DNA of 64,000 bases, from the NCBI RefSeq assembly GCF_014218355.1, contig NZ_AP023368.1:4341501-4405500 (forward strand), in the 5' to 3' direction. Positions 1 to 8,591 of the stretch are shown here, in pieces. Below the pieces are notes generated by a model that was not told the DNA's origin, ran no database searches, and saw only the letters and a program-made list of their open reading frames with translations. Made by a program: the position numbers and the translations under genes. This DNA comes from Anaerocolumna chitinilytica. GTDB taxonomy: Bacteria; Bacillota; Clostridia; Lachnospirales; Lachnospiraceae. Positions within the stretch are counted from its first letter, which is position 1, and each line of letters opens with the position of its first letter.

Positions 1-27
1 ATAAGGATTTGAGACCATTTTTAGAAG

Positions 28-99
28 AGCGCGAGACGGGATTCGAACCCGCGACCCTCGCCTTGGCAAGGCGATACTCCACCACTGAGCCACTCGCGC
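28..99 (-). tRNA. tRNA-Gly (anticodon GCC)
   Basis: Read on the minus strand the segment folds as a full cloverleaf. The 7-bp acceptor stem pairs GCGCGAG (99-93) with CTCGCGC (35-29). The anticodon stem TCGCC/GGCGA closes a TTGCCAA loop, giving anticodon GCC for glycine. The T arm carries the GGTTCGAATCC consensus. The discriminator is U at 28 and the next three bases are not CCA, so CCA must be added after transcription. No other tRNA lies beside it inside the window, although others may precede position 1. Confidence 0.96.
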
Positions 100-105
100 A
101 TTTGT

Positions 106-160
106 TACTATTGTATGTGTTCTTTGCTTTACTTTATCGCCCTGAACACATACAGTAGTA
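106..160. repeat. 17-bp inverted repeat between tRNA-Gly and the nitroreductase gene
   Basis: Arms 106-122 and 144-160 are complementary at 16 of 17 positions, the exception being a possible G-T pair, around a 21-nt loop. Neither strand has a clean T run directly after the stem, so it is not a textbook intrinsic terminator. It may still end the leftward AraC-nitroreductase transcript or act in tRNA transcription or processing. Confidence 0.55.
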
Positions 161-230
161 TACTATAGAAAGGACTTCATGTCAATAGTAATTTAATAAA
201 TTTTTTATTTAATATATTTATTATATTAAA

Positions 231-998
231 TTAAGACAGCTTAACACTTATGACATAGTCATTCTTTTTAAAGTTCTGGCTGCTGATATTGCTTAAGGTC
301 ACAGCTTTGCCTTCCAGCCACATCTCTTCTGCTGCGATTAAAAGATGCGCCAGGCAGATTCCCATGTCAATCAATCGTGTTTCTTTTACTATACTTTTAA
401 TGATTCCACTCTTCTTTGAGAACAAATGGATGCGGTTGTTATAGACTACAAGTCTCCAGGGCTGACCGTTCATACCGGAGGGTGCCAGTCTGACAGCTGA
501 TACAATGGCGCGAATATTCTTATCTGCTTCTTCTTTGAATACCGCAATACTCTTTACCGGCAGTCTCTTTGCTTTATCACTCTGCCTGTATACCTCATTC
601 TCCCCTTCTCCGAAGGCAATGGCAATTACTTGCTCATATTCTTTTTCTTCTACAACTTTATCTTTTAAATTCAGATTTGCAATATAACAGGTTCCAAGAC
701 CTCTTGCCGTAATATACAGAACGATCTGTTCCATGATATTTCCTGCATTGATGAGATAACCTGATTCTTTTGTGGAATATAAGACCAGATAATACGGTGC
801 CTTGACAGTCAGAATTCCAGACTGAAAATGCTTAAGGTCTGCCAGCTGTACCAATTCAAGTTTTATCTTGATATCGTCAAAAAGCATTGGTATGCTGTCG
901 GCAAAATTCATGATATGGTCAATTACATTCTGGTCTATTTTATCCATGCTGTATTTTCTTACAGACTTTCTAACAAATATTGCTTCATATAGATTCAT
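231..998 (-). CDS. Putative nitroreductase (TM1586-type family)
   Basis: Predicted flavin-dependent nitroreductase-fold protein of 255 residues. The N-terminus has the typical 'RKSVRKY' segment (residues 10-16), a likely FMN-phosphate contact. The second half has 'LAPSGMNGQPW' (171-181), the other usual flavin-site segment. The order of two weak repeats matches the 'putative TM nitroreductase' family better than the short NfsA/NfsB type. The physiological substrate is unknown; NAD(P)H-driven reduction of nitro or quinone compounds is the family expectation. The start is set by AAGGGAG seven bases upstream of ATG 998. It follows the AraC gene by 20 nt on the same strand, so the two probably share a transcript and the regulator may control this enzyme. 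Confidence 0.8.
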   Translation of the reverse strand: MNLYEAIFVRKSVRKYSMDKIDQNVIDHIMNFADSIPMLFDDIKIKLELVQLADLKHFQSGILTVKAPYYLVLYSTKESGYLINAGNIMEQIVLYITARGLGTCYIANLNLKDKVVEEKEYEQVIAIAFGEGENEVYRQSDKAKRLPVKSIAVFKEEADKNIRAIVSAVRLAPSGMNGQPWRLVVYNNRIHLFSKKSGIIKSIVKETRLIDMGICLAHLLIAAEEMWLEGKAVTLSNISSQNFKKNDYVISVKLS

Positions 999-1018
999 GG
1001 CAGACTCCCTTTGATGCC

Positions 1019-1909
1019 CTAATTCGGGTAACTCATCTCTTCCGTTTCACCTTTCGCTTCTTGTAAAGCATATCTCTTATAATACAGAGGCGATATTCCG
1101 TAATATTTCTTAAACAGTTTACTGAAGTGGTAAACATCCTCATAACCTACCCGGTTGGCAATGCTCTTGATGCTCTCTCCTTCAGAGGATATCAGAATAT
1201 CTCTTGCTTTTTCAAGCCTTATCTTTATCAGGTAATTGATGGGTGACTCCCCTGTCTCCTCCTTGAATATCTTGGATATATAAACAGGGCTTAAGTACAT
1301 ATTATGTGCTATCTGATCCAGTGATATCTTACTGTCGTAATTCTCATTCAGATAATTGATGATTTTCTTTACTGCATAGCTCTTATTATAGGATTCGAAA
1401 TTACAGCCCTTCTGGTTGATTTCCATATCTGTAATATCCCGCATAATAAAGAGCAGTATTTGTATCATATGTGCCTTTAACATAAAGTATTTTCCGGCCT
1501 TGCAGCTTTCATTCTCTGAAATCATCTCATAGCAGTGCCTTGAGATATCCTGTTTGGTTTCTGATTTTGTATGGAGAATATGCCCACCATCCTTAAATAC
1601 TACCGAGTTAGGCGGCATGTTCTTAAACTGAAATCCGGTAAATCCCGCAAAAAATTCTACTGTGGGTTCTTTTGGATTCACCACGATATTCTGGTGCTTT
1701 ACACCGGGATTACACATTATAACATCTCCGGCTTCTACATCATATACAATTCCTTCCACCATATACTTTCCCTTACCGGATAATATATATGTTAATTCAG
1801 TAAAATCATGATCATGGTAAACACCTTCTCTTACCATCTTCTGCTTACTGACAAACATGATTGCTGGATTTAGGTCACAATAGGTTATATCAAATTGGTG
1901 CTGGCACAT
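1019..1909 (-). CDS. AraC-family transcriptional regulator with N-terminal cupin
   Basis: DNA-binding regulator of 296 residues. Residues about 25-100 form a cupin-like sensor domain with 'YHDHDFTEL' and 'AGDVIMCNPGVKH', as in sugar-sensing AraC proteins. Residues about 180-280 contain the two helix-turn-helix motifs, 'SLDQIAHNMYLSPVYISKIF' and 'SIKSIANRVGYEDVYHFSKL', and end in the usual 'GISPLYYKR'. Start ATG 1909 has a strong AAAGGAGGGG site. It is the first gene of a probable two-gene unit with the nitroreductase. The ligand cannot be read from the sequence. Confidence 0.9.
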   Translation of the reverse strand: MCQHQFDITYCDLNPAIMFVSKQKMVREGVYHDHDFTELTYILSGKGKYMVEGIVYDVEAGDVIMCNPGVKHQNIVVNPKEPTVEFFAGFTGFQFKNMPPNSVVFKDGGHILHTKSETKQDISRHCYEMISENESCKAGKYFMLKAHMIQILLFIMRDITDMEINQKGCNFESYNKSYAVKKIINYLNENYDSKISLDQIAHNMYLSPVYISKIFKEETGESPINYLIKIRLEKARDILISSEGESIKSIANRVGYEDVYHFSKLFKKYYGISPLYYKRYALQEAKGETEEMSYPN

Positions 1910-2266
1910 AGAACCCCTCCTTTTTTTGCATATTTCCTTTCCCTAATTCCTGTACATTTGCAAGCCCGCAGCAGACTATCTATAGTCTTTACGATGTCGC
2001 TAATATAGAAATTTGAAAAACAGGTTGCATTTTCCAAAACTAGCCTCTATGTAAAAATATTTTTCATTTTTTAATTTAATTTTCCTATCGCATCTCTTTC
2101 ATTATATCATCATTTCGAAAATTAAAAAACCTTTTTTCTGGTTTTTTTCTGTTTCTGAAATGAATAGGCGCCGCTGAAATGTAATATATTCCCATGGTTT
2201 TCAAACAGCTTCTCCACTTATTAACATATCAAGCATAATTTGTCGTATTCTCTTCCCATTATAACA

Positions 2267-2322
2267 TGTGACATTATTATCATAACAAATGACATTTCAA
2301 TTTCACACGTGAATACTATAAT
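2267..2322 (+). promoter_or_regulatory. Possible promoter and operator of the ABC exporter pair
   Basis: TATAAT at 2317-2322 is a good -10, but no convincing -35 lies 17 bases upstream. Directly before it is the palindrome TTCACACGTGAA (2302-2313), and further up are two direct repeats ending in TGACATT (2267-2275 and 2288-2296). This suggests a regulated, activator- or repressor-bound promoter. The rest of 1910-2390 is AT-rich with no gene I can support. Confidence 0.4.
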
Positions 2323-2406
2323 GGAACAGAATCTTAAAACAAAAAGCTGTCTTTCATACAAATCTAAGAACAGATATAAGACAGCATAAGAGTGGAGGCA
2401 AATATT

Positions 2407-4164
2407 ATGACAGCATTGCAATGGGTTTTTTCATTCCTGAAAAAATACCGTTTTCGGCTAATAACAGCTTTGTTCCTGGTAACTATCTCCTGCCTTTTGA
2501 CCATCGTTAATCCATACATATCTGGTATTATTGTAGATGATGTCATTAAAGGCGGCAACCGGGGAATTCTACCTAACCTGGTACTTCTCCTAATCGGCAC
2601 TACCGTTTTTCGTTCCCTGATAAAATACCGCTTCCTGGTAATCTTTGAAACTACCTCCCAGAACATGCTCTATAGCATGCGGGATTATGTATACCGTCGT
2701 TTTTTACAGGAAGATTTCAACTTTTATAACAAAAACCGCACCGGTGATTTAATGTCCAGGCAAACCGGAGATATGGATGCCATAAGGCATTTCGTAGCAT
2801 TTGTTATTTACTCCGTTTATGAAAATGCTCTTTTGTTTATTATAGCACTGGTCATGATCTTTACTGTTGATTTCCGCCTTGCACTTTGCATGATTGCGGT
2901 TGTACCCATTACCGCGTTGTTAACCCGCAAACAATTAACCTCTGTTAAAACAGCCTTCCACAATATCCGTCAGCGCTTTTCCAGCTTAAATACCTTCGTA
3001 CAGGAGAATGTCAGCGGCAATCGTGTAGTAAAGGCTTTTGCAAAAGAGGATTATGAAATCGAAAAGTTCAACCGCGAAAATGATGGCTATCGAGACTCGG
3101 AATTAGCTGCTGCTGCTATCTGGAAGAAGTATGTTCCCATCTTCGAGTTCTTAGCCAATTTCCTTACCGTTATTCTTTACCTGGCCGGCGGCATCATGGT
3201 AATCAAGGGCTACATAACCATAGGTAAGATGGTTACCGTAAGCGGTTACCTCTGGATGCTTAATAACCCCTTAAGAATGGCCGGATGGCTGGCAAATGAT
3301 TATCAGCGTTTTGTAACCTCCGCAGAAAAGATATATGCTACCGTAAAAGAAGAACCGGGAATTAAGACTCCTGAAAAAGCTGTAAAAACCAAGCGCTTCC
3401 AAGGTGACCTGGAATTCAAACATGTTAATTACCGCGCAGATGATGATGTCATCTTAACGGATATTAATTTTAAGGTTAATCCCGGCCAGACAGTCGGTAT
3501 AATCGGTGCTACCGGTTCCGGAAAGTCCACTCTTATGAATCTGCTTTGCCGGTTCTATGACGTAACAGACGGAGAAATTAAAATTGATGGTATTAATCTA
3601 AAGGATATGGACTTATACCAGCTTAGAAGTAATATCGGTATGGCAATGCAGGATGTATTTCTTTTCTCCGACACGATTGAAGGGAATATAGCCTATGGCA
3701 ATCCAAACTGCAGCTTGGAGGAAGTAATCGAAGCCGCTAAGTTAGCCAATGCCCATGACTTCATTACAGCCATGCCGGATGGTTATGATACCATTGTCGG
3801 TGAGCGCGGGATGGGCCTCTCCGGCGGACAGAAGCAGCGTATTTCCCTGGCCAGAGCACTCCTTAAAAATCCTTCCATTGTCATTCTTGATGATACTACC
3901 TCCGCAGTGGATATGGAGACCGAAACCCAGATACAAGAGCAGCTAGGTTCTCTTTCCGACAAGACTGTATTTATCATTGCTCACCGTATCTCATCTATTA
4001 AGGATGCAGATTTGATTCTGGTACTGGACAACGGCAGAATCATTGAATCCGGTAACCATGAATCCCTTACGAAAAAGCAAGGCTACTATTACACAGTATT
4101 TAACCATCAGTACGGCGAATTTGACCAATATATTAACGGAAACTTAAAGGAGGTGGTTTGCTAA
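2407..4164 (+). CDS. ABC exporter half-transporter, degenerate-site subunit
   Basis: Six-helix membrane domain (residues about 10-310) fused to an ATPase domain (about 335-575), 585 residues. Walker A 'GATGSGKST' is near 367-375 and signature 'LSGGQ' near 471-475. Walker B reads 'IVILDD', so Asp replaces the catalytic Glu; the H-loop 'IIAHR' is intact. This pattern is typical of the degenerate-site half of heterodimeric exporters such as BmrC/BmrD or TM287/288. I chose ATG 2407 because GGAGG (2394-2398) sits eight bases before it; a GTG at 2392 would place the ribosome site inside the gene. Its stop overlaps the next start (TAATG), so the two are translationally coupled. The substrate is probably a drug, lipid or peptide. 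Confidence 0.92.
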   Translation: MTALQWVFSFLKKYRFRLITALFLVTISCLLTIVNPYISGIIVDDVIKGGNRGILPNLVLLLIGTTVFRSLIKYRFLVIFETTSQNMLYSMRDYVYRRFLQEDFNFYNKNRTGDLMSRQTGDMDAIRHFVAFVIYSVYENALLFIIALVMIFTVDFRLALCMIAVVPITALLTRKQLTSVKTAFHNIRQRFSSLNTFVQENVSGNRVVKAFAKEDYEIEKFNRENDGYRDSELAAAAIWKKYVPIFEFLANFLTVILYLAGGIMVIKGYITIGKMVTVSGYLWMLNNPLRMAGWLANDYQRFVTSAEKIYATVKEEPGIKTPEKAVKTKRFQGDLEFKHVNYRADDDVILTDINFKVNPGQTVGIIGATGSGKSTLMNLLCRFYDVTDGEIKIDGINLKDMDLYQLRSNIGMAMQDVFLFSDTIEGNIAYGNPNCSLEEVIEAAKLANAHDFITAMPDGYDTIVGERGMGLSGGQKQRISLARALLKNPSIVILDDTTSAVDMETETQIQEQLGSLSDKTVFIIAHRISSIKDADLILVLDNGRIIESGNHESLTKKQGYYYTVFNHQYGEFDQYINGNLKEVVC

Positions 4165-6002
4165 TGGCACGTAATAAATATGATATTGATGAGACCCTCC
4201 AAAGCGAATTTAGTTTTGACCAGCTAAAACGTTTGTACTCCTATATAAAACCTCATCGTAAGGAAATGTATTTTACCATATTTTTAATGATTGTATCCAG
4301 TGCACTTAGTATGTTTACTCCCTTAATTCTGAAGAAGATTTTGGATGTTTACATACCGAACAAAGATATCCGAGGTGTCGTTACGATCAGTTTAATCCTG
4401 ATGCTGCTGAACTTAATTATTGTAGTTATCCTGCGTCTGAAGATTCATATAACCACCAAGCTAGGTCAAGGTATCATCCACCAGATACGAAGTGATATCT
4501 TTAATCATTTGCAGGAGCTGCCCTTTTCCTACTATGATGACCGCCCTCACGGTAAGATTCAGGTAAGAGTAGTAAATTATGTAAACAGTTTAAGTGACCT
4601 GCTCTCCAACGGTATTATCAATACCATAACTGACTTATTCAGCTTAGTATTTATTGTAATATTTATGCTCTCCATAAATATTCGTTTAACATTTGTGTGC
4701 CTTCTCGGACTTCCGATATTAATGGCAGTTATCTTCTTTATTAAAACCAAACAAAGAGTTGCCTGGCAGATATCCAGTAATAAGTCATCCAACTTAAATG
4801 CCTATATCGCAGAAAGTATTAACGGCATCCGTGTAACTCAGAGCTTCGTCAGAGAAGAAGAAAACATTAAGATTTTCAACAGCTTGAGCGGCAAATACAG
4901 CGATGCCTGGATGAAGGCAGTAAAATACAACTTCCTTTTGTGGCCGGCTATTGATAATATATCAATGGTAACCACGGCATCGATCTATATTCTGGGTGTC
5001 AGTTGGATTGCAGGGGGAGCTAAGGGTATCACCGTCGGTGTATTAATAGCCTTTACCGGCTACATCGGAAGGTTCTGGGCTCCCGTTAATACTCTGGCAA
5101 GCTTTTATAATTCCCTACTGACCGCTATCTCTTATCTGGAGAGAATCTTTGAAACCATCGATGAACCGGTACTGGTAAAGGATAAAGAAGGTGCTGTAGA
5201 AATGCCTCCGATTAAGGGAACGGTAGAATTCAAAGATGTAGTGTTTAGTTATGAAGAAGGTATTCCGATTCTAAATCGTATCAACTTTACTGCACACCAA
5301 GGAGAATCCTTTGCAATTGTAGGACCTACCGGTGCCGGAAAAACCACTATAATTAATCTTATCAGCCGCTTCTATAACCTGGATTCGGGACAGATTTTAA
5401 TTGATGGCATTGATATCAACGAAGTTACCATAAAATCTTTGCGTAAGCAAATGGGGGTTATGCTCCAGGATAGTTTCATCTTCTCCGGAACCATCATGGA
5501 TAATATCCGCTACGGCAATATGGAAGCCACAAACGAGCAGGTAATTGAAGCTGCTAAAACCGTTTGTGCCCACGATTTTATCATGAGTCTTGAGAAAGGT
5601 TATGACACAGAGGTAAATGAAAGAGGCAGCCGTCTCTCAGCCGGACAGCGTCAGCTTATCTCCTTTGCCAGAGCACTCCTTGCCGATCCTAAGATACTGA
5701 TATTGGATGAAGCTACTTCCAGTATTGATACAGAAACTGAGATACTTCTTCAGGAAGGTCTCCAAAGGCTTTTAAAAGGAAGAACTTCCTTTATCATCGC
5801 CCACCGCTTATCTACCATTAAGAATTCTGATTGCATCCTGTATGTAGATAGCGGTAAGATTCTTGAAATGGGTAATCACGATATGCTGATGGAGCTGGAA
5901 GGTTATTATCATAAACTCTTTGTATCCCAGTATGATTTCTTGAACAAACAGACAGAGGATGCTCAGGATTATCAACAAAAGTTTCAAACACAAGGAGCTT
6001 AA
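4164..6002 (+). CDS. ABC exporter half-transporter, catalytic partner
   Basis: Second half of the heterodimer, 612 residues: six-helix membrane domain followed by an ATPase. It has Walker A 'GPTGAGKTT', canonical Walker B with catalytic Glu ('ILILDEATSS'), H-loop 'IIAHR', but a non-canonical signature 'LSAGQ'. This complements the upstream gene: the Asp-type Walker site there would pair with this LSAGQ, while the Glu site here pairs with the upstream LSGGQ, giving one degenerate and one active ATP site. Start ATG 4164 is preferred because AAGGAGG (4147-4153) lies ten bases upstream; the open frame extends back to a TTG at 4158. No regulator gene is adjacent, so control is probably through the upstream palindrome region. 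Confidence 0.92.
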   Translation: MARNKYDIDETLQSEFSFDQLKRLYSYIKPHRKEMYFTIFLMIVSSALSMFTPLILKKILDVYIPNKDIRGVVTISLILMLLNLIIVVILRLKIHITTKLGQGIIHQIRSDIFNHLQELPFSYYDDRPHGKIQVRVVNYVNSLSDLLSNGIINTITDLFSLVFIVIFMLSINIRLTFVCLLGLPILMAVIFFIKTKQRVAWQISSNKSSNLNAYIAESINGIRVTQSFVREEENIKIFNSLSGKYSDAWMKAVKYNFLLWPAIDNISMVTTASIYILGVSWIAGGAKGITVGVLIAFTGYIGRFWAPVNTLASFYNSLLTAISYLERIFETIDEPVLVKDKEGAVEMPPIKGTVEFKDVVFSYEEGIPILNRINFTAHQGESFAIVGPTGAGKTTIINLISRFYNLDSGQILIDGIDINEVTIKSLRKQMGVMLQDSFIFSGTIMDNIRYGNMEATNEQVIEAAKTVCAHDFIMSLEKGYDTEVNERGSRLSAGQRQLISFARALLADPKILILDEATSSIDTETEILLQEGLQRLLKGRTSFIIAHRLSTIKNSDCILYVDSGKILEMGNHDMLMELEGYYHKLFVSQYDFLNKQTEDAQDYQQKFQTQGA

Positions 6003-6023
6003 TAAAAAACTTTAACATAAAAA

Positions 6024-6084
6024 GGGACTGTCATAAAATAAATCTTCTCGTAATATCCGCAGAGATTTATTTTATGGCAGTCCC
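6024..6084. terminator. Terminator hairpin between convergent genes
   Basis: Arms 6024-6045 and 6063-6084 pair over 22 bases with one G-T wobble. On the minus strand the stem is followed by TTTTTATG, a good U run, so it mainly ends the leftward membrane-protein/DUF2089 transcript; it may also stop the rightward ABC transcript. Confidence 0.8.
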
Positions 6085-6099
6085 ATCTTACATTTAGGA

Positions 6100-6486
6100 C
6101 TATTCCAAATCTTGTACCCTCATCTTATCCAGATTACTTAATTTTTTCTTCTTATCTCTACACACAGCATAGATAAGCAGTAAAACCCCGGTAGGAATAT
6201 TTAACAAAGGATAACCTACCATTATAGTAACAATGATAGAACCTACATCAACGGAAGATGTCACCTTTTCAATTACTTTACCATTTTCTGTGACAGCTTG
6301 CACTTGATTCGATTGGTAGGATATCATACTAACAATTCCAACAATAGAAATAAGAAAGAACATTGCCGGTAGGATTAATCCCAGCCATTTATTATTCCCT
6401 TTTGAAAGATAAATTTGTAATATTATAATTCCACTAATAAAAGCAACAAAAACAATGACTCCAATTATAAGTGAATATATTGCCAT
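6100..6486 (-). CDS. Small integral membrane protein, unknown function
   Basis: 128 residues with three predicted membrane helices: residues about 3-27, 34-54 and 78-110 (the last long enough for one or two spans), and a basic, charged C-terminus 'CRDKKKKLSNLDKMRVQDLE'. I do not recognise the family. Its ATG overlaps the end of the upstream DUF2089 gene by one base, so it is translationally coupled to it. DUF2089 regulators are often encoded beside small membrane proteins, and a membrane sensor or target role is a reasonable inference, but nothing in the sequence shows a substrate or catalytic motif. Confidence 0.72.
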   Translation of the reverse strand: MAIYSLIIGVIVFVAFISGIIILQIYLSKGNNKWLGLILPAMFFLISIVGIVSMISYQSNQVQAVTENGKVIEKVTSSVDVGSIIVTIMVGYPLLNIPTGVLLLIYAVCRDKKKKLSNLDKMRVQDLE

Positions 6487-6788
6487 TACTGACTTCCCCC
6501 TTTTGATTTCTTATACTCGGTAATTAAGATCTTCGCAGTTTCATAATCAAGCTTCTCATTAATAACAAGTCTTTTAATTAAGCCGATATACGGTTCTTTT
6601 GCACTCTCTTCGCTTATTTGAATTTTTTGAATTAATCTATCCAGGCGAAGGCGAACCGTCGGATAGGTCACACCATAAAGCTGGGCGACTTCTTTTAGAG
6701 AGCCGGAAGCCTGAATAAACTTTTTTATAAAAGATACATCCTCTTCCTCTAGATTGACCATCCATTCCGGAACAATTTCGATTGCCAC
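6486..6788 (-). CDS. DUF2089-family small HTH regulator
   Basis: 100 residues matching the DUF2089 pattern: 'VPEWMVNLEEEDVSFIKKFI', then 'ASGSLKEVAQLYGVTYPTVR', which forms a helix-turn-helix like that in sigma-factor-type activators. The open frame runs back to an ATG at 6842, but AAAGGAGG sits seven bases before GTG 6788, so that GTG (giving 'MAIEIVPEW') is the probable start. It overlaps the downstream membrane-protein gene by one base. It is likely a DNA-binding switch for its own operon; no operator could be assigned. Confidence 0.78.
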   Translation of the reverse strand: MAIEIVPEWMVNLEEEDVSFIKKFIQASGSLKEVAQLYGVTYPTVRLRLDRLIQKIQISEESAKEPYIGLIKRLVINEKLDYETAKILITEYKKSKGGSQ

Positions 6789-6926
6789 ATTATTACCTCC
6801 TTTAATAATGTTAAGTATAATCTTTAATTTTATTAAAATCAATATTTATTTTATATTTTACAATATTTTTCTTCCTATTTTTATCAAATAAATTTCAGGC
6901 AAAATCCAGTTAAATCATTCTCTCCC

Positions 6927-6955
6927 TTTACAGCTGTTATTTCTTAAGTTATACT
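6927..6955 (+). promoter_or_regulatory. Sigma-A-like promoter of the 26-residue peptide gene
   Basis: TTTACA (6927-6932), a 17-base spacer and TATACT (6950-6955). This is five of six and five of six matches with ideal spacing, 60 bases ahead of the small reading frame at 7015. The predicted transcript starts near 6962. Confidence 0.6.
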
Positions 6956-7014
6956 GATTTCGTAAATAAGCTTAACCTATTACATTCTATTTAAAAGAAA
7001 GGAGACGTTCTATC

Positions 7015-7095
7015 ATGAAACTGAACTTTATGGTGTTTGACGAGAAAACTGTATATGAGCAGAGAAATGACCTGAGAACTTCTCTGTACTTTTAA
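7015..7095 (+). CDS. 26-residue peptide gene with its own promoter and terminator
   Basis: A very short frame, ATG 7015 to TAA 7095, starting 'MKLNFMVFDEK' and ending 'RTSLYF'. An AAAGGAG site (6998-7004) lies ten bases upstream, a consensus-like promoter lies at 6927-6955, and a hairpin with eight T residues follows at 7121-7143. These make a complete unit of about 180 nt. The peptide is mixed charged and aromatic, with no signal sequence, no membrane helix and no Cys, so it is unlike lantibiotic or AgrD precursors. It could be a regulatory or leader peptide, a dual-function small RNA, or part of a toxin system. A leader role for rsgA is possible but rsgA lies about 250 nt past the terminator. 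I do not recognise it. Confidence 0.5.
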   Translation: MKLNFMVFDEKTVYEQRNDLRTSLYF

Positions 7096-7120
7096 CCTTT
7101 TGTGAGATGATTAAAACCAG

Positions 7121-7143
7121 CACGCAGACGGCGTGTTTTTTTT
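7121..7143 (+). terminator. Intrinsic terminator after the peptide gene
   Basis: CACGC (7121-7125) pairs with GCGTG (7131-7135) around loop AGACG, followed by a run of eight T. The stem is short but GC-rich. The sequence from 7144 to about 7375 contains no gene or clear structure that I can identify. Confidence 0.7.
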
Positions 7144-7389
7144 ATGTCTTTTATTCTGTTTGGCCGGGTGCTGTAAGGTAAGCCCCCTGCCATTACCGGC
7201 ATAATCGAATTATACTGCCACTCTACACAAGCCCGGTTAAATAAACCATTCCAACCTTTCACCATCTAGTTCATCTGATACCTTTTCCTGCCCTATCGGG
7301 ACCAGCCGCAGAAGAAATTTACTCCGGCAGCTTACACTCATTCATTGTACTATCAGCATTTTCATCTGATATGTTCGAAAGGAGATCAA

Positions 7390-8442
7390 ATGATCAATTT
7401 AAAAAATTACGGATATACTGACTTTTTTGAAAGGCAGATAACCGAAAAAGAAAAAGAACTGGGATTAATCCCTGCAAGAATAATTTCCATTCAAAAAGAA
7501 TCCTATAAACTACTCTCCACCCACGGTGAAAACAACGGAAAATTAAAAGGGTCTGTATTTTATCAGGATAACGAACTTAAAACTTATCCTGCCGTAGGCG
7601 ATTTTGTTTTAATCAAGGCTAATAATCAAGGGGAAGATACGATTTACCGGGTGCTTGAACGGTACTCTGCCTTTTCAAGAGCCAACCCCTCTCTCCCCAC
7701 TAAAATATCCGGTGCCAGTGCACAGATGGTAGCATCCAATTTCGACTATGTTTTTGTCATGACCTCCCTCAATCATGATTTTAATTTAAGGCGTCTGGAA
7801 AGATATCTTACTGCTGCTTGGCAAAGCGGTGGCACCCCAATTATCATTCTAACAAAAGCTGACCTTTGTGCTGATTATGAAGAAAAACTGGCACAAGTCG
7901 AAGAAATAGCTCCCGGTGTTGCTGTTCATGCTATCAGCTGTTATACCGGTTTTGGCTTGGAGCTACTAAACCGTTACCTGATTCCAGGTAAGACCCTGGT
8001 CTTTATGGGTTCCTCCGGTATCGGGAAATCTTCTTTGGTGAATGCACTTGCAGGCAAAGAACTAATGAAGGTGAATGATATAAGAGAGGATGACAGCAAA
8101 GGACATCATACCACTACCTATCGCCAATTATTCGCCTTGGAAAGCGGTGCGCTGATTATAGATACCCCCGGCATGAGAGAACTTGGCTTGTGGTCCGCAG
8201 ACGAAGGCGTCAGCGAAGTCTTTTCAGATATTGAAGTGTTGATTTCTTCCTGCCGCTTTCATGACTGTCATCACAAAACAGAACCCGGCTGTGCTGTGAA
8301 AATGGCACTTGCTGATGGCACTCTCAGCCTATCCCGTTATCAGTCTTATCAAAAGCTTGAAAAAGAAGCCAGATATTCCGCTAAAAAAGCTGCGCTTTAT
8401 GAAAGGCGTCTGCAAAACGGATTGAAAACCGGTAAAAAATAA
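7390..8442 (+). CDS. rsgA: Ribosome small subunit-dependent GTPase RsgA
   Basis: Circularly permuted GTPase that acts in late maturation of the 30S ribosomal subunit; 350 residues. N-terminal OB-fold (about 25-95), then the G4 motif 'TKAD' (155-158) ahead of G1 'GSSGIGKSS' (207-215) and G3 'DTPG' (258-261), the order that defines the YjeQ/RsgA family. The C-terminal zinc site is visible as 'CRFHDCHHKTEPGC' (288-301). Start ATG 7390 follows AAAGGAG (7378-7384); the frame extends back to 7345 without a ribosome site. It is transcribed alone and ends at a shared bidirectional terminator. Confidence 0.95.
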   Translation: MINLKNYGYTDFFERQITEKEKELGLIPARIISIQKESYKLLSTHGENNGKLKGSVFYQDNELKTYPAVGDFVLIKANNQGEDTIYRVLERYSAFSRANPSLPTKISGASAQMVASNFDYVFVMTSLNHDFNLRRLERYLTAAWQSGGTPIIILTKADLCADYEEKLAQVEEIAPGVAVHAISCYTGFGLELLNRYLIPGKTLVFMGSSGIGKSSLVNALAGKELMKVNDIREDDSKGHHTTTYRQLFALESGALIIDTPGMRELGLWSADEGVSEVFSDIEVLISSCRFHDCHHKTEPGCAVKMALADGTLSLSRYQSYQKLEKEARYSAKKAALYERRLQNGLKTGKK

Positions 8443-8500
8443 CGAACTAAATTGGATCCAATATATAATCCGCACTTTTAGAACAAAAGTTTAAACTTAA

Positions 8501-8567
8501 AAAGAAGCAATCTACCCACTTTTATATGCCATGACGGCACTTAAACAGAAAAATAGATTGCTTCTTT
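8501..8567. terminator. Bidirectional terminator between rsgA and ldh
   Basis: Arms 8501-8514 and 8554-8567 are perfectly complementary over 14 bases and both ends are flanked by T-rich sequence on the outgoing strand (TTTCATTT rightward, CTTTTTAAG leftward). The 39-nt loop is longer than usual. Confidence 0.72.
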
Positions 8568-8591
8568 CATTTAACTTTAATTTAACTCTTA

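Noticed and set aside
3742..3977. Overlapping frames across the ABC ATPase motifs on both strands.
   Set aside because: They arise from GC-richer conserved motifs in the real gene and carry no independent signals.
6024..6084. Miniature transposable element, since the hairpin start GGGACTGTCAT resembles the hairpin at 19257-19292.
   Set aside because: No target-site duplication or transposase, and the U-run context fits ordinary terminators.
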